A DNA stretch of 64,000 nt from Sporobolomyces roseus (GCA_016617785.1 JADILM010000005.1:434001-498000); one strand, 5' to 3'; positions 1 to 12,346 are shown, numbered from the stretch's first letter. Notes: generated from the letters alone by a model not told the origin. Made by a program: numbers and translations.

Positions 1-1516
1 CAATCCAGTCTCGAACGCCCACGTTCTCGCAACGTTTCGGATTGTGTAGCCTCCTCCTCCTAGGATTATGAGCGGGACGTTGAACGTTCTCATGAACGAA
101 ACACAACTTGCGTGACCTGTAGAATGAGGGCGTTAGCTGAGAGTAGGGGGGAAGAGGGGGAAAAAGGGAGTATGCACCTTGCATTGAAAGGTTGAAAGAA
201 CCTAGTTTGTCAGAAGCTAGGGAATCTGCTCCACATTGTAAGATGACTGCTCCAGGTCTATACCAATCCATAATAGCTTGCATAACCTGTAAGTTGCCTC
301 CGTATGCTCAGCACATCGATCAAGCTGAGTAAAGCAAAGAGGGCGAACATACGGGTCTAAAAACACTCCCATAACTTTCATCATCGATCCCATCTTTGAA
401 CGGGAAATTCACTGCATATCCCTTCCCTTTCCCTTTCCCTTTATCCCCCAATGCTCCAGTACCAGGAAAGAAATCTCCATATTTATGAAAACTTGCAGTC
501 ATGACTCGATCGGTCGTGTAAAAAGCTTCTTCTACTCCATCCCCGTGGTGAACGTCGATATCGATGTAGAGTACTCGTTGATGATACCTATATAGTCAGT
601 TCTAGTCAGTTGAGTAGGAAGATGAGAGAGGGGAGGGAGAGATGAGTACCGTAAGAGTTCGAGAATTGAGAGAACTATATCGTTGATGTAACAGAACCCG
701 GAAGCTTCTCGTTTCTTCGCATGATGTAATCCTCCTGCCCAATTCACTGCGATGTCGGCTTTTGAATCGATCAATCTTCGTGCGGCACCTAGAAACGAGA
801 GAAAGGTCAGCTTGAGAAGAGGATCGAAGAGAAACGAGAAGGGAACTTACTGAGCGATCCACCAGCTGATATCGAACAAAACTCGAACAATCCCTCGAAA
901 GGTGGACAATCCTCTCCTACGAGGACTGCTCACTCACGACAAAGTCAGATCATTCAACTCGTTTTTCTTCGAAATTATAGGTTCAACTCACATCTCGAAC
1001 CATGACCTGTCATCTCATCGAAAGTTTCTGGCGTGACTCTAGCTAAGAAATCAATGTATTCATCTGTATGGAACCTAGTCATCTCGTGTGGAGTACAACG
1101 ATCCGGTTTCTATTCCCCCCTCAAATTCTTTCATCAGCTCAGTGGGGACAAGGACAGGAGGATACAAAGGGATAGCTTACGAGTACGTCCATTTGTTTCT
1201 CTAGACCATAGTTTGTGATCAAGTTGTGAGCCATCTTTATTCGATGAGGTTTCATCGGATGAACTAAAGAAATTCTCACTCTCATGATAAGCCTTGTTTC
1301 GTTGAGTCAGAGAAGAGAAGGGGGAGCTCACCCAAGTTGAATGCATATGCTCCAACATCATCTAGAATGAGTGAGAGAGAGGGTTAGTTGAGTGAGAGAG
1401 AAAGGAGGAGAAGATGGAGAGAGAGATTTACCATCATAGTAGTAGGCAACTTTACGTTTATCTGGACCACCTGGTACTGAAGGGTTCAATAATTGATAAG
1501 CTGATGAGCTCGCCAT
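1..1516 (-). CDS. RPD3: RPD3-class histone deacetylase, 3' end beyond window
   Basis: Zinc-dependent class I histone deacetylase, the catalytic subunit of Rpd3/Sin3-type corepressor complexes in the nucleus. The start ATG is at 1516 and reads [11 protein letters not shown]..., followed by KRKVAYYYD. Spliced exons give the family motifs in order: [42 protein letters not shown] (tandem active-site His), [19 protein letters not shown] (zinc-binding Asp and His), [21 protein letters not shown] and, at the left edge, [15 protein letters not shown] with the catalytic Tyr. FFPGTG without the Hos2-type insertion and the YTTDRVM segment favour Rpd3/Clr6 over Hos2/HDAC3. At least seven introns are visible. 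The loop before YAVNF carries a K-G repeat (DKGKGKGKG) encoded by short GGGAAA repeats. The C-terminus is missing because the gene runs off the window. It is divergent from CHS5 with only 84 bp between the two start codons. Confidence 0.93.
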
Positions 1517-1600
1517 GCTCTCAGTTCGAGTCGAGTGAGGAAGAGGAGAAGAAGAGTCCTCCTTCTTTGATCAGCTCCTGTTCACTTCAGATTCTCATTC

Positions 1601-3493
1601 ATGATGAACAGCTCGAATAGATCATTCAATCAAACATCCAAAGCATCGAGTAGCACTCAGGTCAGCTCCCTTCTACTCTCTCTCACTTGTGATTCGAGAC
1701 GTGTTGTTGACGCAACTTCCTCCTCTCCTCCCTTCACTCTACTTGCACAGCCGTATGATTCACCTAGTGGAACTCAAAAGTTTGTCATTGGGAAGATCGA
1801 TGGTGCGCTCTCCCTTTTTCCACTCTCGTCGAGTGACACTGACCTCCTCACTCCCCTCTCTTTCTCTCTAAATCAGCTGGAATCGCCGTCCTCATTTCCG
1901 ACGTACGCTCTCCCTCCCCATATACCTCACACCAGCACTGACAGATACCCCTACTTAAACAATACAGTCAGTTCATTTGATCGAATTCCCTTCCCTCCTC
2001 TTACCTTCGGGAGTAGGACCCGGTTCAATCGTAAACATTGCTTGTACCCGCAACACTTCAGCCGAGAAATCAGCCGCGAAAGAATTCTGGGATTTGCAGA
2101 GGGAGATCAAAGAGTGTTTTGGGGAGAACGAACCAGAGGCTCCGAGGTTGAGAATTAGGAATACTACTCAAACTTCCGTACGACTCCTCTCTCTCTATTC
2201 TAGTGTGTGTGTGCTGATGAGTAAAAGGGAGAGTGGATAGGTTACGTTGGAATGGGATAAATTGAATTTGGCTTCTGCAACTTTGATTTCACTTTCAATT
2301 TATCGCAACAATCAACGATTAACGACTATCCCTTCACCCTTAACCAATACTTCCACTAAACTATCTGGACTCCAACTCGACACGGACTACACTTTCCACC
2401 TAGTGCTCAAAACAACTGCCGGAACCTATTCCTCTCCCATCGTGAAAACTCGTACTCACACAATCGACAACACTTCGGGTATCTCAGTATGTTTCGGACT
2501 GGTCGAACCGAAAGAGTTGTTGGAGCAAGCGAAAGAAGCGGTGAAAGAAATGGGTGCGAAGTGGGACGACAAGATTCAAATTGATACGACTCATTTCGTT
2601 GCTACTTCGAGTGCGAGTCGGAATGAACCGAGAGGTGGTCCAGGAGTTGAATATCAGAAAGCTATTCAATTATCTATCGTACGCTCTTCTTTCTTCTTCT
2701 CTTTCCTTTTCACTGATGCAGGAGTCATTGTCAGCGAAATTCCTGACATCGGTTTTTCTTGGTCAATCGTTTACAGCCCGTCGTTTCACCCGAATGGATT
2801 CTCTCTTGTCAAAGATCTTCGAAACTAGTACCCATCTCCGCTTTCTACCTCGGTACGACCAACCACGCCGCGTCACTCTCTTCAGCTCAACTCGTCTCTC
2901 CCACTCCACCCGCTCCGGTCAATCGACAAATCACTCAGAATACGACCATGACTACTACGAAAGAAGAAGAGGAACCTGTCGAGGAGGAGAGGAAGGCACC
3001 GGTACAGTTGGAAGAGGATGTCGAACAACCTCCGGAAGAACAGAGGGCTTCGAGGGATGAAGAGAGAAAGGTCGAAGAGGAGACGGATAGTTCGAATCGA
3101 GCGGTCAAGAGTGAGGTGGAGGAACAGAAGGAAGAGGAAAAATTCGAGCAACCTCAAACAGTGAAGGAAGAAGACAAGGAGGATCAATTCGAAACTCCGA
3201 CTTTGGAATCCTCGACTCCAGCTGAGGAGACCCTTGAAGCTCGCCAGGAAGACGCAGAGACGAAGCTTGAACAACCTGATAGCCTAGTCGAAACACTCGA
3301 ACCCGAAGAGGTGAAGGGCGAGCAGGAAACGGTTGATTTGGATGATGCGTTTGAGGAATCAGAAATTCATGGAGAGGATCTCGAGGATGTGAAGAACGTC
3401 GAGGAGGCTGAGAAGAAAGAGGGCGGAAAGGAGGAAGAGGTTGAGGGCGAGGGAGGGGATGGAGATAAAAGCTTAGTCGAGATTGAGCTGTAG
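1601..3493 (+). CDS. CHS5: Chs5, exomer complex scaffold (FN3-BRCT)
   Basis: Scaffold of the exomer coat, which moves chitin synthase 3 and related cargo from the trans-Golgi to the plasma membrane. Six exons (1601-1660, 1751-1802, 1877-1902, 1968-2177, 2241-2678, 2777-3493) keep phase and give 500 aa. In order: the N-terminal dimerisation segment (FVIGKIDAGIAVLISD, then SVHLIEFPSLLLPSGVGPGS), a fibronectin type III domain (PRLRIRNTTQTSVTLEWD... to ...SPIVKTRTHTID), a BRCT domain (GISVCFGLVEPKELL... to ...PVVSPEWILSC), and a long acidic Glu/Lys-rich tail typical of Chs5. The order and motifs match the Saccharomyces protein as I know it. The start at 1601 is the first ATG in frame with the conserved N-terminus; a second ATG follows immediately. 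The gene shares a very short bidirectional promoter with the histone deacetylase. Confidence 0.93.
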
Positions 3494-3789
3494 TAGTCAA
3501 GTAGTAGTGAACTATTTCGTATACTGTCTGTTTTACGTCGTCGTTAAAATAGTGATTGATTAGTCACATCGTTCACTTGTGCGAAACGAGAGAGAGTTGT
3601 TTCGGTGCGAATAGCCGGAGAAAAAGATGCTTAGGAAAGGTTCGTCGACTTGTGGTTTGTAATGAGCGATTTCGGGGACTATCGAAACGCGAGAGCCGAA
3701 GTTTCTCTGAGTGGCTTTCTCGCTTCTCCTCTCTCTTTCCACTCTTCACTTTTCTCTCCACTCTATCTCACTCTACAACACTACAAATC

Positions 3790-5719
3790 ATGGCGTAAGT
3801 TCTCTCTTCTACATTCCTCTTCCACCGTGACCCCCACTTTTTTTAACGTTTCACCTTCAACTGGAACTGACACATCCTCCTCTTCTCTCTCTCTCCTTTA
3901 GTTCCTACGCATCCGCCGCCAAAGATCGCTTGACTGGTCTCATCTCCCACTTGACCGCACAAGGCAAGGACGCCTTGACTGCTCAAAACCCCGACGACGT
4001 TGTCATTTGTGCCGCCGTACGAACTCCCATCACTCGTGCCAAGAAAGGAGGATTCAAGGATACTTGCCCTGAGGATCTTCTTGTCGCTGTCTTCAAAGGT
4101 GTAGTTGAGAGGTCGGGAGTCGATATCAACTTGGTAGAGGAAATTCAAGTTGGAAACGTTTTACCTCCTGGTGGAGGAGCTACCGTTGCAAGGATGGCTC
4201 AATTAGCTGGTAAGTCACTCACTCATACTTATCGAACGGAATGTGAACTGATTGAAGAAGTGAAAATTGTAGCTGGTTTCCCTTCGACTTCTTCGGTCGC
4301 AACTGTCAACCGACAATGTTCTTCAGGTTTGATCGCTGTCAACCACATCGCCCTTCAAATCGCTGCTGGTCAAATCGATATCGGTATCGGAGCTGGTGTT
4401 GAATCGATGACGATGGGTTACGGTGCCGGTGTCATGCCTGAAAAGGTATGCTTCACTCTTTCGGAATCTGTGAGGTGTAGCGTTTACTGACTTCAAACAT
4501 TCCCTCTGTGTGTAGTTCTCCGAGTCTGTCCTCGAGAACGAAGGTGCCGCCGACTGTCTCCTCCCCATGGGTATCACCAGTGAGTCTAAAGTTTCGATTT
4601 CAGCTCGAGGAAACCTCGATACTGACTTCCTCCACTATGCTCACAGGTGAGAACGTTGCTGCTCAATACAACGTCACCCGAAATGCTCAAGACGCTTTCG
4701 CCGCCGCTTCGTTCCAAAAAGCTGCCGCCGCTCAAAAAGCCGGCAAGTTCAAGGACGAGATCGTTCCCGTCAAGACCAAGGTTACCGACCCCAAGACTGG
4801 AGACGAACACGAGATCACCGTTTCCGAGGACGACGGTATCCGCGCTGGTGTCACCAAGGAATCATTGTCGAAACTCAAGCCTGTTTTCTCAAAGACCGGT
4901 TCAACTCACGCTGGTAACGCTTCCCAAGTGAGTCTTCTCTGCATTCATTCGCAGCTCCTGAGCATGAACTGAACGCGTCTCGTCGTCTCGCAGGTTTCTG
5001 ACGGTGCCGCCGCTGTTCTCCTCACTCGTCGTTCGAAGGCAAAGGAACTCGGACTCCCCATTCTCGCCAAGTTCTGCTGCTGTGCCGTAGCTGGTGTCGA
5101 GCCCAAGGTTATGGGTATCGGACCAGCTTTCGCGATTCCCAAGGTTCTCTCAAAGGCCGGTATCTCGAAGGACGAAGTTGATCTCTGGGAAATCAACGAA
5201 GGTACGTCTCCACTCTTCTGCATCTCTTTATTCCGAAGTTGTGACTGATACCGAAGAGCTTGAATTTGTGCAGCTTTCGCTTCGCAAGCTGTCATGTCGG
5301 TCGACACTCTCAAGTTGGATTACGCCAAGGTCAACCCTTCGGGAGGTGCTATCGCTCTCGGTCACCCTCTAGGTGCTACTGGTGCTCGTCAAATCGCTAC
5401 CGCTTTGTCAGAGGCCAAGAGGAGTGGTGCGAAAATTATCGGAACTAGCAGTACGTCTTCTCATTCTCTCTTCTTTCCTTGCTTACGACCTCGAGCTGAT
5501 TATCCTCGTCCTCTGCGCAGTGTGCATAGGCAGTGGTAAACATTCTTATGGTTCATCGTCATCATCGGAACTAGTACTGACTTCATTTTTCTCCGTTCTC
5601 TTCCCTCTTTTCCTCCTTCTTTTCACGCTACTCTCTCCCGTCTTGCTCTCTCTTCTTTCCCTTCCTTCTCTGCTATAACAGGTATGGGTGCTGCTGCCAT
5701 CATTGTATCCGAACAGTAG
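3790..5719 (+). CDS. POT1: Peroxisomal 3-ketoacyl-CoA thiolase (acetyl-CoA C-acyltransferase)
   Basis: Last step of peroxisomal fatty-acid beta-oxidation: thiolytic cleavage of 3-ketoacyl-CoA to acetyl-CoA and a shortened acyl-CoA. The first coding exon is only 5 nt (ATGGC, 3790-3794) and splices to 3902 to give [19 protein letters not shown]. Residues 11-19 (RLTGLISHL) fit the PTS2 consensus R-L-x5-H-L, so import by Pex7 is expected. Thiolase motifs follow: [18 protein letters not shown], the nucleophile Cys in [36 protein letters not shown], the His motif [19 protein letters not shown] and the C-terminal Cys motif CIGSGMGAA, ending IIVSEQ. The CIGSG motif is split over a 15-nt exon near 5519-5533. 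About eight introns. Cytosolic or mitochondrial thiolases would lack the PTS2. Confidence 0.95.
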
Positions 5720-6004
5720 GCCGCTCGTCGTCGTCGAGCGTCCTTCGTCTCTGTCTCTCGTTTTCTCCCCCGGTGTTTCGACTAGTTTTTCTCTCATTAG
5801 TATCCTTTGTACCCGAAATACAAATCGCAGTTCTATCCCTTCTTTGCTGTCCCGTTCGCTTTGATTTCATCGAGAGGCGAGAACTTGAAGCAAGAAATTG
5901 CGAATCTTCGAAATGGCCCCACTTCGAAAGTTCTCCTCGCTCCTTCTCTCTTGCTTCGCTTCTTCGACTCACTATAACACGACAGCTCAACACAATCTTC
6001 GACT

Positions 6005-6727
6005 ATGACAATCATTCACATCGTTCTCACTAAACTCAAGAAGGAAGAACTCCCCGAAAACTGGACAGCAGATATCTCAGCGACGGGCCAGGCAATGGTC
6101 GGTGAGTCAATCTCAGTAGCTCTATACTTGCTAGGGGCGATCTCACTGTCGCCCGAAGGAGTGGACATCTTCTGGAGCTGCTATAAATCTTGATCTTTCA
6201 AGCGTTCTCCCGCACCTCGCTGACTCTTTGATACCTTCTGATCATGACAGGTAAGATTGAGGGACTACTGAGGTGTGAGGTCGGTCCCCCTTTGCCATCA
6301 ACACAATGGAGAGCGCAAGGATGGGATCAAAGTACGCCGAATTTTGACTCTATCCTTAGATGCACAGAGCTGATGGCTCGAATTCCTGCGTCCAGTGCTG
6401 TATGCTGAGCTCAAAGATGAGGAGGCGCTCAAGTTGTACGCGGATCACCCAGTTCATGTCGAGTGCGTTCGAAGTTCTCTCTCGCAGGCCGCGGCTCCTG
6501 ACTGTAGGCTAATGAGATCGGCTGAACGCACAGGTACAAGAACAAGACTGTTCCCTTCACTACCGGTAAGTCAAGCCAGTCTCGAGTGGCAGAGACACCG
6601 AGGAGGCGCATCGCAAACTCCTTCAGCTCTCGTTCCGAATGCTCTCTGTCCACTGGTCAGGCAAGAGACTCAGCTGACATCCTCAACACCTCCCACAGAT
6701 GTCCTCGCGTTCGATCTCGTCGTCTAG
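6005..6727 (+). CDS. Dabb (stress-responsive A/B barrel) domain protein
   Basis: Small protein of 101 aa from five exons (6005-6101, 6251-6331, 6396-6462, 6534-6565, 6699-6727), all in phase. It starts MTIIHIVLTKLKK and ends TDVLAFDLVV. The pattern is that of a single dimeric alpha/beta-barrel (Dabb) domain: an N-terminal strand beginning with a conserved His (IIHIVLTKLK), a central Leu/Tyr-rich helix (DEEALKLYADHPVHVEYK) with the HP-HVE signature, and a C-terminal strand (VLAFDLVV). Fungal members are cytosolic and usually of unknown substrate; some relatives are enzymes of polyketide or aromatic metabolism. No cluster context suggests a specific reaction here. The family call is good; the function is not known. 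Confidence 0.8.
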
Positions 6728-7135
6728 AGCTGTACAAAATGATGCAATATCTCGACTTCCGACTTTCTATCAAATTCTCTCCCTCGCCAGTCCTCCTCGT
6801 CTGAGGTCTCGTCTCGGGTACTGCCACGCCTCCTCCGACGGAAGGGAACGCTTGAAGGGAGTCTTTGGTCGCTCAAAGTCGCTCGAGCTTGGAGATGACC
6901 TGGCGGGAAAGTGCGTCCTCCGCCTTCGTCTGCCCCAATGCGACCTTTCTGTTTCTGGATTCACCGACTCGCATCGCTCTCTACCACCTCGTCTCTGTCG
7001 ACAATGCGAGACGCACATCGCGCCGATGGATTCTCGATGAACCGATGACGTTACGCGTTTTTTCGGGGAAGAGTCGAACGCGCTAATTTCGGTCAACCTT
7101 TCTTGCTTCTTCTTCTCACTCACTCACCGAAGAAA
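6728..7135. other. Intergenic region, no gene seen
   Basis: About 400 bp between two genes on the same strand. Open frames here are short and lack family resemblance. Presumably it holds the 3' UTR of the Dabb gene and the promoter of the next gene; the stretch just before 7136 is pyrimidine-rich (TTCTTGCTTCTTCTTCTC). Confidence 0.5.
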
Positions 7136-8008
7136 ATGGTCACTACTCGTACTCAAGCAGCTCTACAAGACTCAACGAACCAGAATCAAGTTCTCGTAAA
7201 GGAGAAAGGAAAGAAACGAGCCAGAGTAGAATGTGAGTCTTCTCTACGCTCCTTCAAATTGCTTGGGTTGACTTGCATCGTATCAAGCTGCAATAGCAGA
7301 TGAAACTCCAGCGCAGCACTCAGAGCGCCTTCCTCCGCTCAACAAGAATGTAAGTCTCAACTCCTTCTCATCCATCGTCTCGCTTATCTCGACTCTAACC
7401 CCTTCATCCGAAAACAGCACCTCCTCAAGCTCGTCATCTCATCGCAGTACTTAACTCCTTCCGAGCTTACGGTCCTCGCTCGAATCTCAAAGTCCGCTCT
7501 CGATTTCGCTCGACGAGCTCTTTACCACAGGATCACTCTCGTCTTCCTCCTCGACGAAGCTGGAGAAGGTTTCAACCCAAGAGTCCTCCTGCACTACGAC
7601 AGTCAAGATCTCCTTTCCCTCGTCATCCGCAATAAAACGCTTCAACCCTTCGTCGAAACTCTCCGGATCAAATTCGAGGGCAGGGAATGGAGGATGATGT
7701 CGTGGGATCTGCGGGAATACGCTCAAAGGCATTACGATTTCTCGAAGGATCGAAACCTCAAACACAGTTGGGACGATAATGAGGAAAAGATCGTGATGTT
7801 GAAACGCTACGGATGTCATGCCCACGACAAGGCGATCAAGCTACTCGAGGTTTGCGAGAACGTGGGAAGGCTTGAGTACTCGTCGGTGGCGGAAGGTAGG
7901 CTACCTAGGGTAGTGCAGAACTGGGCTAGTGGGAAGAAGAGGAAGTTGGAGTTTGAATCGTTCCAGTTTTGGGACGACGAACCTTTCGATGAGGATTCCG
8001 TCTGGTGA
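7136..8008 (+). CDS. Hypothetical protein, 245 aa
   Basis: Not recognised. Three exons (7136-7232, 7300-7349, 7418-8008) keep phase and give 245 aa. The N-terminus is basic and polar (MVTTRTQAALQD..., then KEKGKKRARVE, a possible nuclear signal). The segment HLLKLVISSQYLTPSELTVL followed by ARISKSALDFARRALYHRI resembles the helical opening of fungal F-box-like or LRR-type proteins (cf. LTHVCRSLRSLAQPLLYR-type repeats), followed by LHYDSQDLLSLVIRNKTLQP with FVETLRIKF. The C-terminus is acidic (FWDDEPFDEDSVW). The F-box-like reading is only a weak resemblance. The start is the first ATG after the pyrimidine-rich leader. Confidence 0.7.
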
Positions 8009-9730
8009 GGTGCACCTTGGATTATCATATTGGATCTGAATCGTGTCTGTACCTGTGATCAGCTGTAAATAGTCGTACAATGGACACTTCCTCTCGTCGT
8101 CTGATGTTCTCGCCTTCTTCCTACTTGCACTCCGGCTCTGCCTTTCACGAGAGCTATCGACTCGAGATGCATCGAGCATGACCTAGTCAATGAAGAGAAG
8201 AGCATAGTTGGAAATGTGGGAACGACGAGGTGAAGAGGGCGCGAAACGGGCAAAGTGGGCTCAAGTGGGCAGATTTGGGCAAATCACTCTCTTTCTTTCG
8301 AGAATTTCAACGAGACTGACTACTCTGATTCGGCTCGGAGTGCTGCTACTGTCCTCCTTTCGTCGAACGAATCGACTCTCCTCTCAACTTCCTTCAAAAT
8401 TTCCGAAATCTGTGAGTGAGGGCGAAGGAAATTTATGAGGGTCCCTGCAAAACTCGCTTCACAGCTTCTCGATTTTCCAGTTCAAGTAGTCGACGGATTG
8501 TACCTGCGATATTCAGCTCGTAACGACGTCGTGGGAGCGTCGATCGAATCGGAAATCCTCGAACTTGGGAAACTAAACTCGACTCGCTTTCGCTAGATCT
8601 GTCTCTCGAGTTCAAGGCTCGATCGTGACGAGCTGTTGCGGCGGCCCACACCTCATTAGCGAAGCTAACAAGCGGTGTAAGGTCGGGCAGCGAGCTGGGG
8701 ACGAAAGCGTCGAAAGCGTTTGATGGTGAACGTAAAAACGAGGCCAAGCTCGCAACGTTGACGCCTCTCCCTCGGGACTGTTTCGGTTTGTGGCACTCGT
8801 GCGACGAAACAACCTACACTCTACTGACAGATGACCGCCTTCAAGATAGAGAATTGCTGAGTACTGATCGCCTGTCTTCAAGAGTTTGAGCTCAAGATTC
8901 GCACTTCGAGAGACAAGGTCGTTAATCCAAGACGAAGAGCGGTAGAACGGCGAGCGAGCGATGTGGATAATTGGATGCGAGAGATCCAGACTTGTCGTCG
9001 ATACATTGAAGTGCTTGCGAGACCGAGCGAGAGTTTCGTTTGATCCGAAGGTAGTTGAGCATAATCGCAGCACATCGTCCAAAAAATGTCAGTAGTATGT
9101 TCTCATCTATCGATAGGTTGCACCCGAATCCCTCAATTTACCTACATCCCCTTCCTCTGCCCAAGTCCGCTCCTCGTCTATTCAACAAACAAGATTCCGC
9201 TCTTTTCGTCTCAAAATAGCCTGACCGATTCCTGGTAGCATCGACTCGAGCACGTGTATACCCGAGGGTTCCTGAGCTGATATAGCGAGCTAGCGACTTG
9301 GCCTGAGAGGCTAGTTTGAGCGAATTTGAGAGAATCAAGTTGAGAATGAAAAACGATTCGCTCGCTCTCCCTTGTACTCCTTTACCTTTATGTTGTCCTT
9401 CAGACTATGGTGAAGGAGCAAGGAGAAGAGACCAGTAGACTTACGGGGAAGTGTGACAGAGAAGTGAAGAGGAGGGAAAGAAGAGAGCAAAGTTCTTAAG
9501 ATGGGGTCGATCCTCTCTCGCTCTCGTCATCACTCGTCTCTCAATACATCGTTCGCTCGCTTCTACGCCAGATCCATGCGAGGCTGATCGGTAGACAGTG
9601 CAGAACGAGCCAATTGCAAGTGCAAGGAAGAACGAGCGAATTAAACACGATTACGAAAAGAAACCGAGTGCGACCGACGTAAGAAGAGACAAAAGAAACT
9701 ATAGACCAACAGAGAGAAGAGAGTCCATGG
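8009..9730. other. 1.7-kb region with only weak coding signal
   Basis: No confident gene. On the minus strand, a 157-codon open frame (9082-8612, no ATG) and an overlapping 105-codon frame ending at 8433 have protein-like composition. The second contains ASFLRSPSNAFDAFVPSS and ends EAVKRVLQGPS. I could not find splice sites that join them in phase. This may be an unrecognised or decaying minus-strand gene, or the long 3' region of the membrane-protein gene at 9731-11698. At 8251-8287 there is a small run of GTGGGC/TTGGGC words. Nothing else seen. Confidence 0.3.
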
Positions 9731-11698
9731 TCATCGTCTCGAGCCATTCCGACCCCTCGCGAAACTGTCAGGATCAGCTAATCCTTCGTAAGCATCTCCT
9801 CCTCCTCCTCTCTGATCGTTGAAATATCCTTCTCTCTCGCTTCGTGGATCGAATGCTCGTGGTATCGGGGTTGCGCTACCCGGAGTGCCAGCTGTGTGGT
9901 AGGAGTCGAAACCGGTTGCGGTAGTAGCGACTGATGGAGAGGGATTGTAAATTGGTCGTTGAGCCGTACGAGGTGGACCTTCATCTCCCATCTATGGGCG
10001 GCATTACGATGGAGTCAACTACTGAGGAAGGAGTTAAAGACAGAGAGACGGAGAGAAAGGAAGTAAGAAAAGAGAAGGGAACGATTCGAACTTACAGGTT
10101 CTGGTAAAGTTCCCATCGGAGCAGTCATTCTCGGCACTCCCTGACCTCCTCCTACACCTCCACGGCCGTTCATAGGGATCGCTGCTGAATGAGGAGTAGA
10201 CGGGTTCCCCATCGGTGAATCGAGAACACTCGGCTCACTACTCGCATTGTAATTCGACATTGGATGCTGAGCTTGTGCTTGCTGATGTTGCTGCTGTACG
10301 TGAGGCGGGGGAGTCGAAGATGGATGAGGTGGCTGACCCATCACGAGAATCTGAGAGAGGTGGGAGAGCAAGTGAGTCAGCGGTTACAGAGGAGAGGGGG
10401 AGAGAGGAGAACTAACGGTGTTGCCTTCAGGATCGGTTGCGTCTGCGTACGAAGCTCGAAGCTATGAGGACCACGTTCAAGAGTCAGATAGTCGGAGGCA
10501 CGTAACGCACAGTAAGTTCCTTGAGGTGGTAGATTCCCTCCTCCTCCTCCTTCTCCGATCCCATGACCCATCCTTGTACTTCCTCTCCTAGTCTTCTCGG
10601 TCCATCCAGAGTATACTGATCCGTCATCTCGCAACAAAGCAGCATCGTGTTTCCTTCGTAGATAGATGAGGAGGAGAGCGAGAACGATTATTAAAGCGAG
10701 GCCTCCGAGCACTCCTCCGATGATAGCTGTACAAGCCGAACATCCAAAGTAAGCACACGTGAAGAGAGCTACTGGGGAGAGAGTTTTAGCGTACCTCCTA
10801 CAGGAGTTGAAGAACCTGAATCTGAATTATTCGAGGAAGGATTCGCACCATTCGAAGCACTTGCAGGATTCCTGTGCGATGGCGGAGCAAGACATCAGCT
10901 TCGAATCCATCGCTCGGAGTTCTGGATGTATATGTAGACGCAACGCACGCGGTATAAGTAAAGCTCGGATCCAACGAACTTGCGAGACTCAAGATCCCTC
11001 TCCTCGCACCAGGATCGTTGTTTCCATAACATTGATCACTCGAGGAGCCGGCATTGATGAGTGCATCGGGGGTTGTAGCTGGTCGTGAGGAAAGTGAGTC
11101 AGTTTCAGTCGGGAGGGAGACGAGTCGAGTGAGACGGTAAGGAAGGAGCGCAAAGGAAGAGAATGGGACTTACTTTGATGACCATTTGTACCACTCGCTC
11201 CATCTCGGATCACATCTGTACGCCGAGGATGTCGACTCCAGTCAATATCTCGAGAAGAAGGAGAATGGAAAGGATCCGCTATAACGCACAGAACATAGCA
11301 GCAACACTCAAACCCGGCGGTAAATCTACCTCACTCTCATCCAGTCAGCTTATCATTCTCGTTCATACAGAAATCGAAAATGAAAGAAAGGGGAGCTCAC
11401 CGCAATTCCAAACGAAAGTTCCCTCAGTCCTCTCAGTATACGCATCGGGCAATGCATAAGTCTCAATAAACTCGTTCGTACCACTCACGAAGAATCCCAG
11501 GTATTTCGGACCAAGCGGTGCGGTGTAGACCCATGAGGAAGGAGAACAGGAGTAGAGCGGGGGCAGAGTGATTGAGGTTTGGATCTCTGAGGTTGAGTTT
11601 GAGGGGGACGCTGAGGGAGAAGTGGAAGTAGTGTTTTGTGCGGCAAGGAGGGACGATAGGGAGAGAAGAAGGAGGGAGGATCTTGCGAGGGAAAACAT
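9731..11698 (-). CDS. Single-pass membrane protein with signal peptide
   Basis: Unrecognised type I membrane protein. The start at 11698 reads MFSLARSSLLLLSLSSLLAA, a clear signal peptide, followed by a Ser/Thr-rich N-glycosylation-prone segment (NTTSTSPSASPSNST) and an extracellular part with PPLYSCSPSSWVYTAPLGPK. A Ser/Asn-rich stalk (NPASASNGANPSSNNSDSG) precedes one TM helix (VAIIGGVLGGLALIIVLALL then LIYLRRK) and a long cytoplasmic, Pro/Gln/His-rich, probably disordered tail ending FARGRNGSRR at 9731. The layout (signal, Ser/Thr stalk, TM, basic stop-transfer, disordered tail) is that of fungal wall-sensor or Mid2/Skg6-like proteins, but no named domain is visible. Several introns; the one near 11400-11330 has an ambiguous acceptor. 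Function not assigned. Confidence 0.75.
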
Positions 11699-12346
11699 GT
11701 GTGAGGAAGGTTCGAGGAGGATTCTGAGGTCGATTGAGAACGAGCGAGGAGAGGTGAAGCAATGCTCAACTTGATTGTGTCGTAGCTAGCGTTGGTTGAT
11801 GTCGATTCGAGGTGAGAGATCAGAGGAGAGACAGGGAGCTAGCGGCGAACCCGCACCGACTTGATGAATTGAGAAAAGAGCCTGCTGCTTGATCCACTGT
11901 CGACTGTGGTGCCTGAAGAAGAAGGACGAATCGAAGTGAGCGAATCTGAGTATACGAGTTAGAGGAGAGAAGGAGAGAAGTAGAGAGGCGTTCGGTGGAA
12001 ACTTCAGCTACACCGCGGCACTTCCGAAAGTCCGGCGAAGAGTGGGTCAACCTGAAGACGCTCCTAAGAACAGTAGCTTAGTATGTCGAGTGAGCCATTG
12101 GTACCTCGAGCAGAGAGGTGAGGAGAGATAGCGAAACAAAGAAGGATGAGAAAGGTTGGAAAATTGACAATTTGGTGTGATTATACATTCATACATTGAG
12201 AGGGGAGCTGTTCCGACAAAGGTTGTTGCTACTACTTGTTTGCTTAGTGATATAGATAAGAGGGGACACGAGGGAGAGTGAAGTCGAGAAGGAGGAAGGA
12301 GGGTTTAGAGTGCGAGTGTCGAAATCAAGTCGGAATTGCGAGTTCA
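11699..12346. other. Intergenic region, no gene seen
   Basis: About 650 bp upstream of the signal-peptide membrane gene and downstream of the candidate small gene at 12347-12815. Open frames are short and without family features. Presumably promoter and 3' UTR. Confidence 0.5.
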
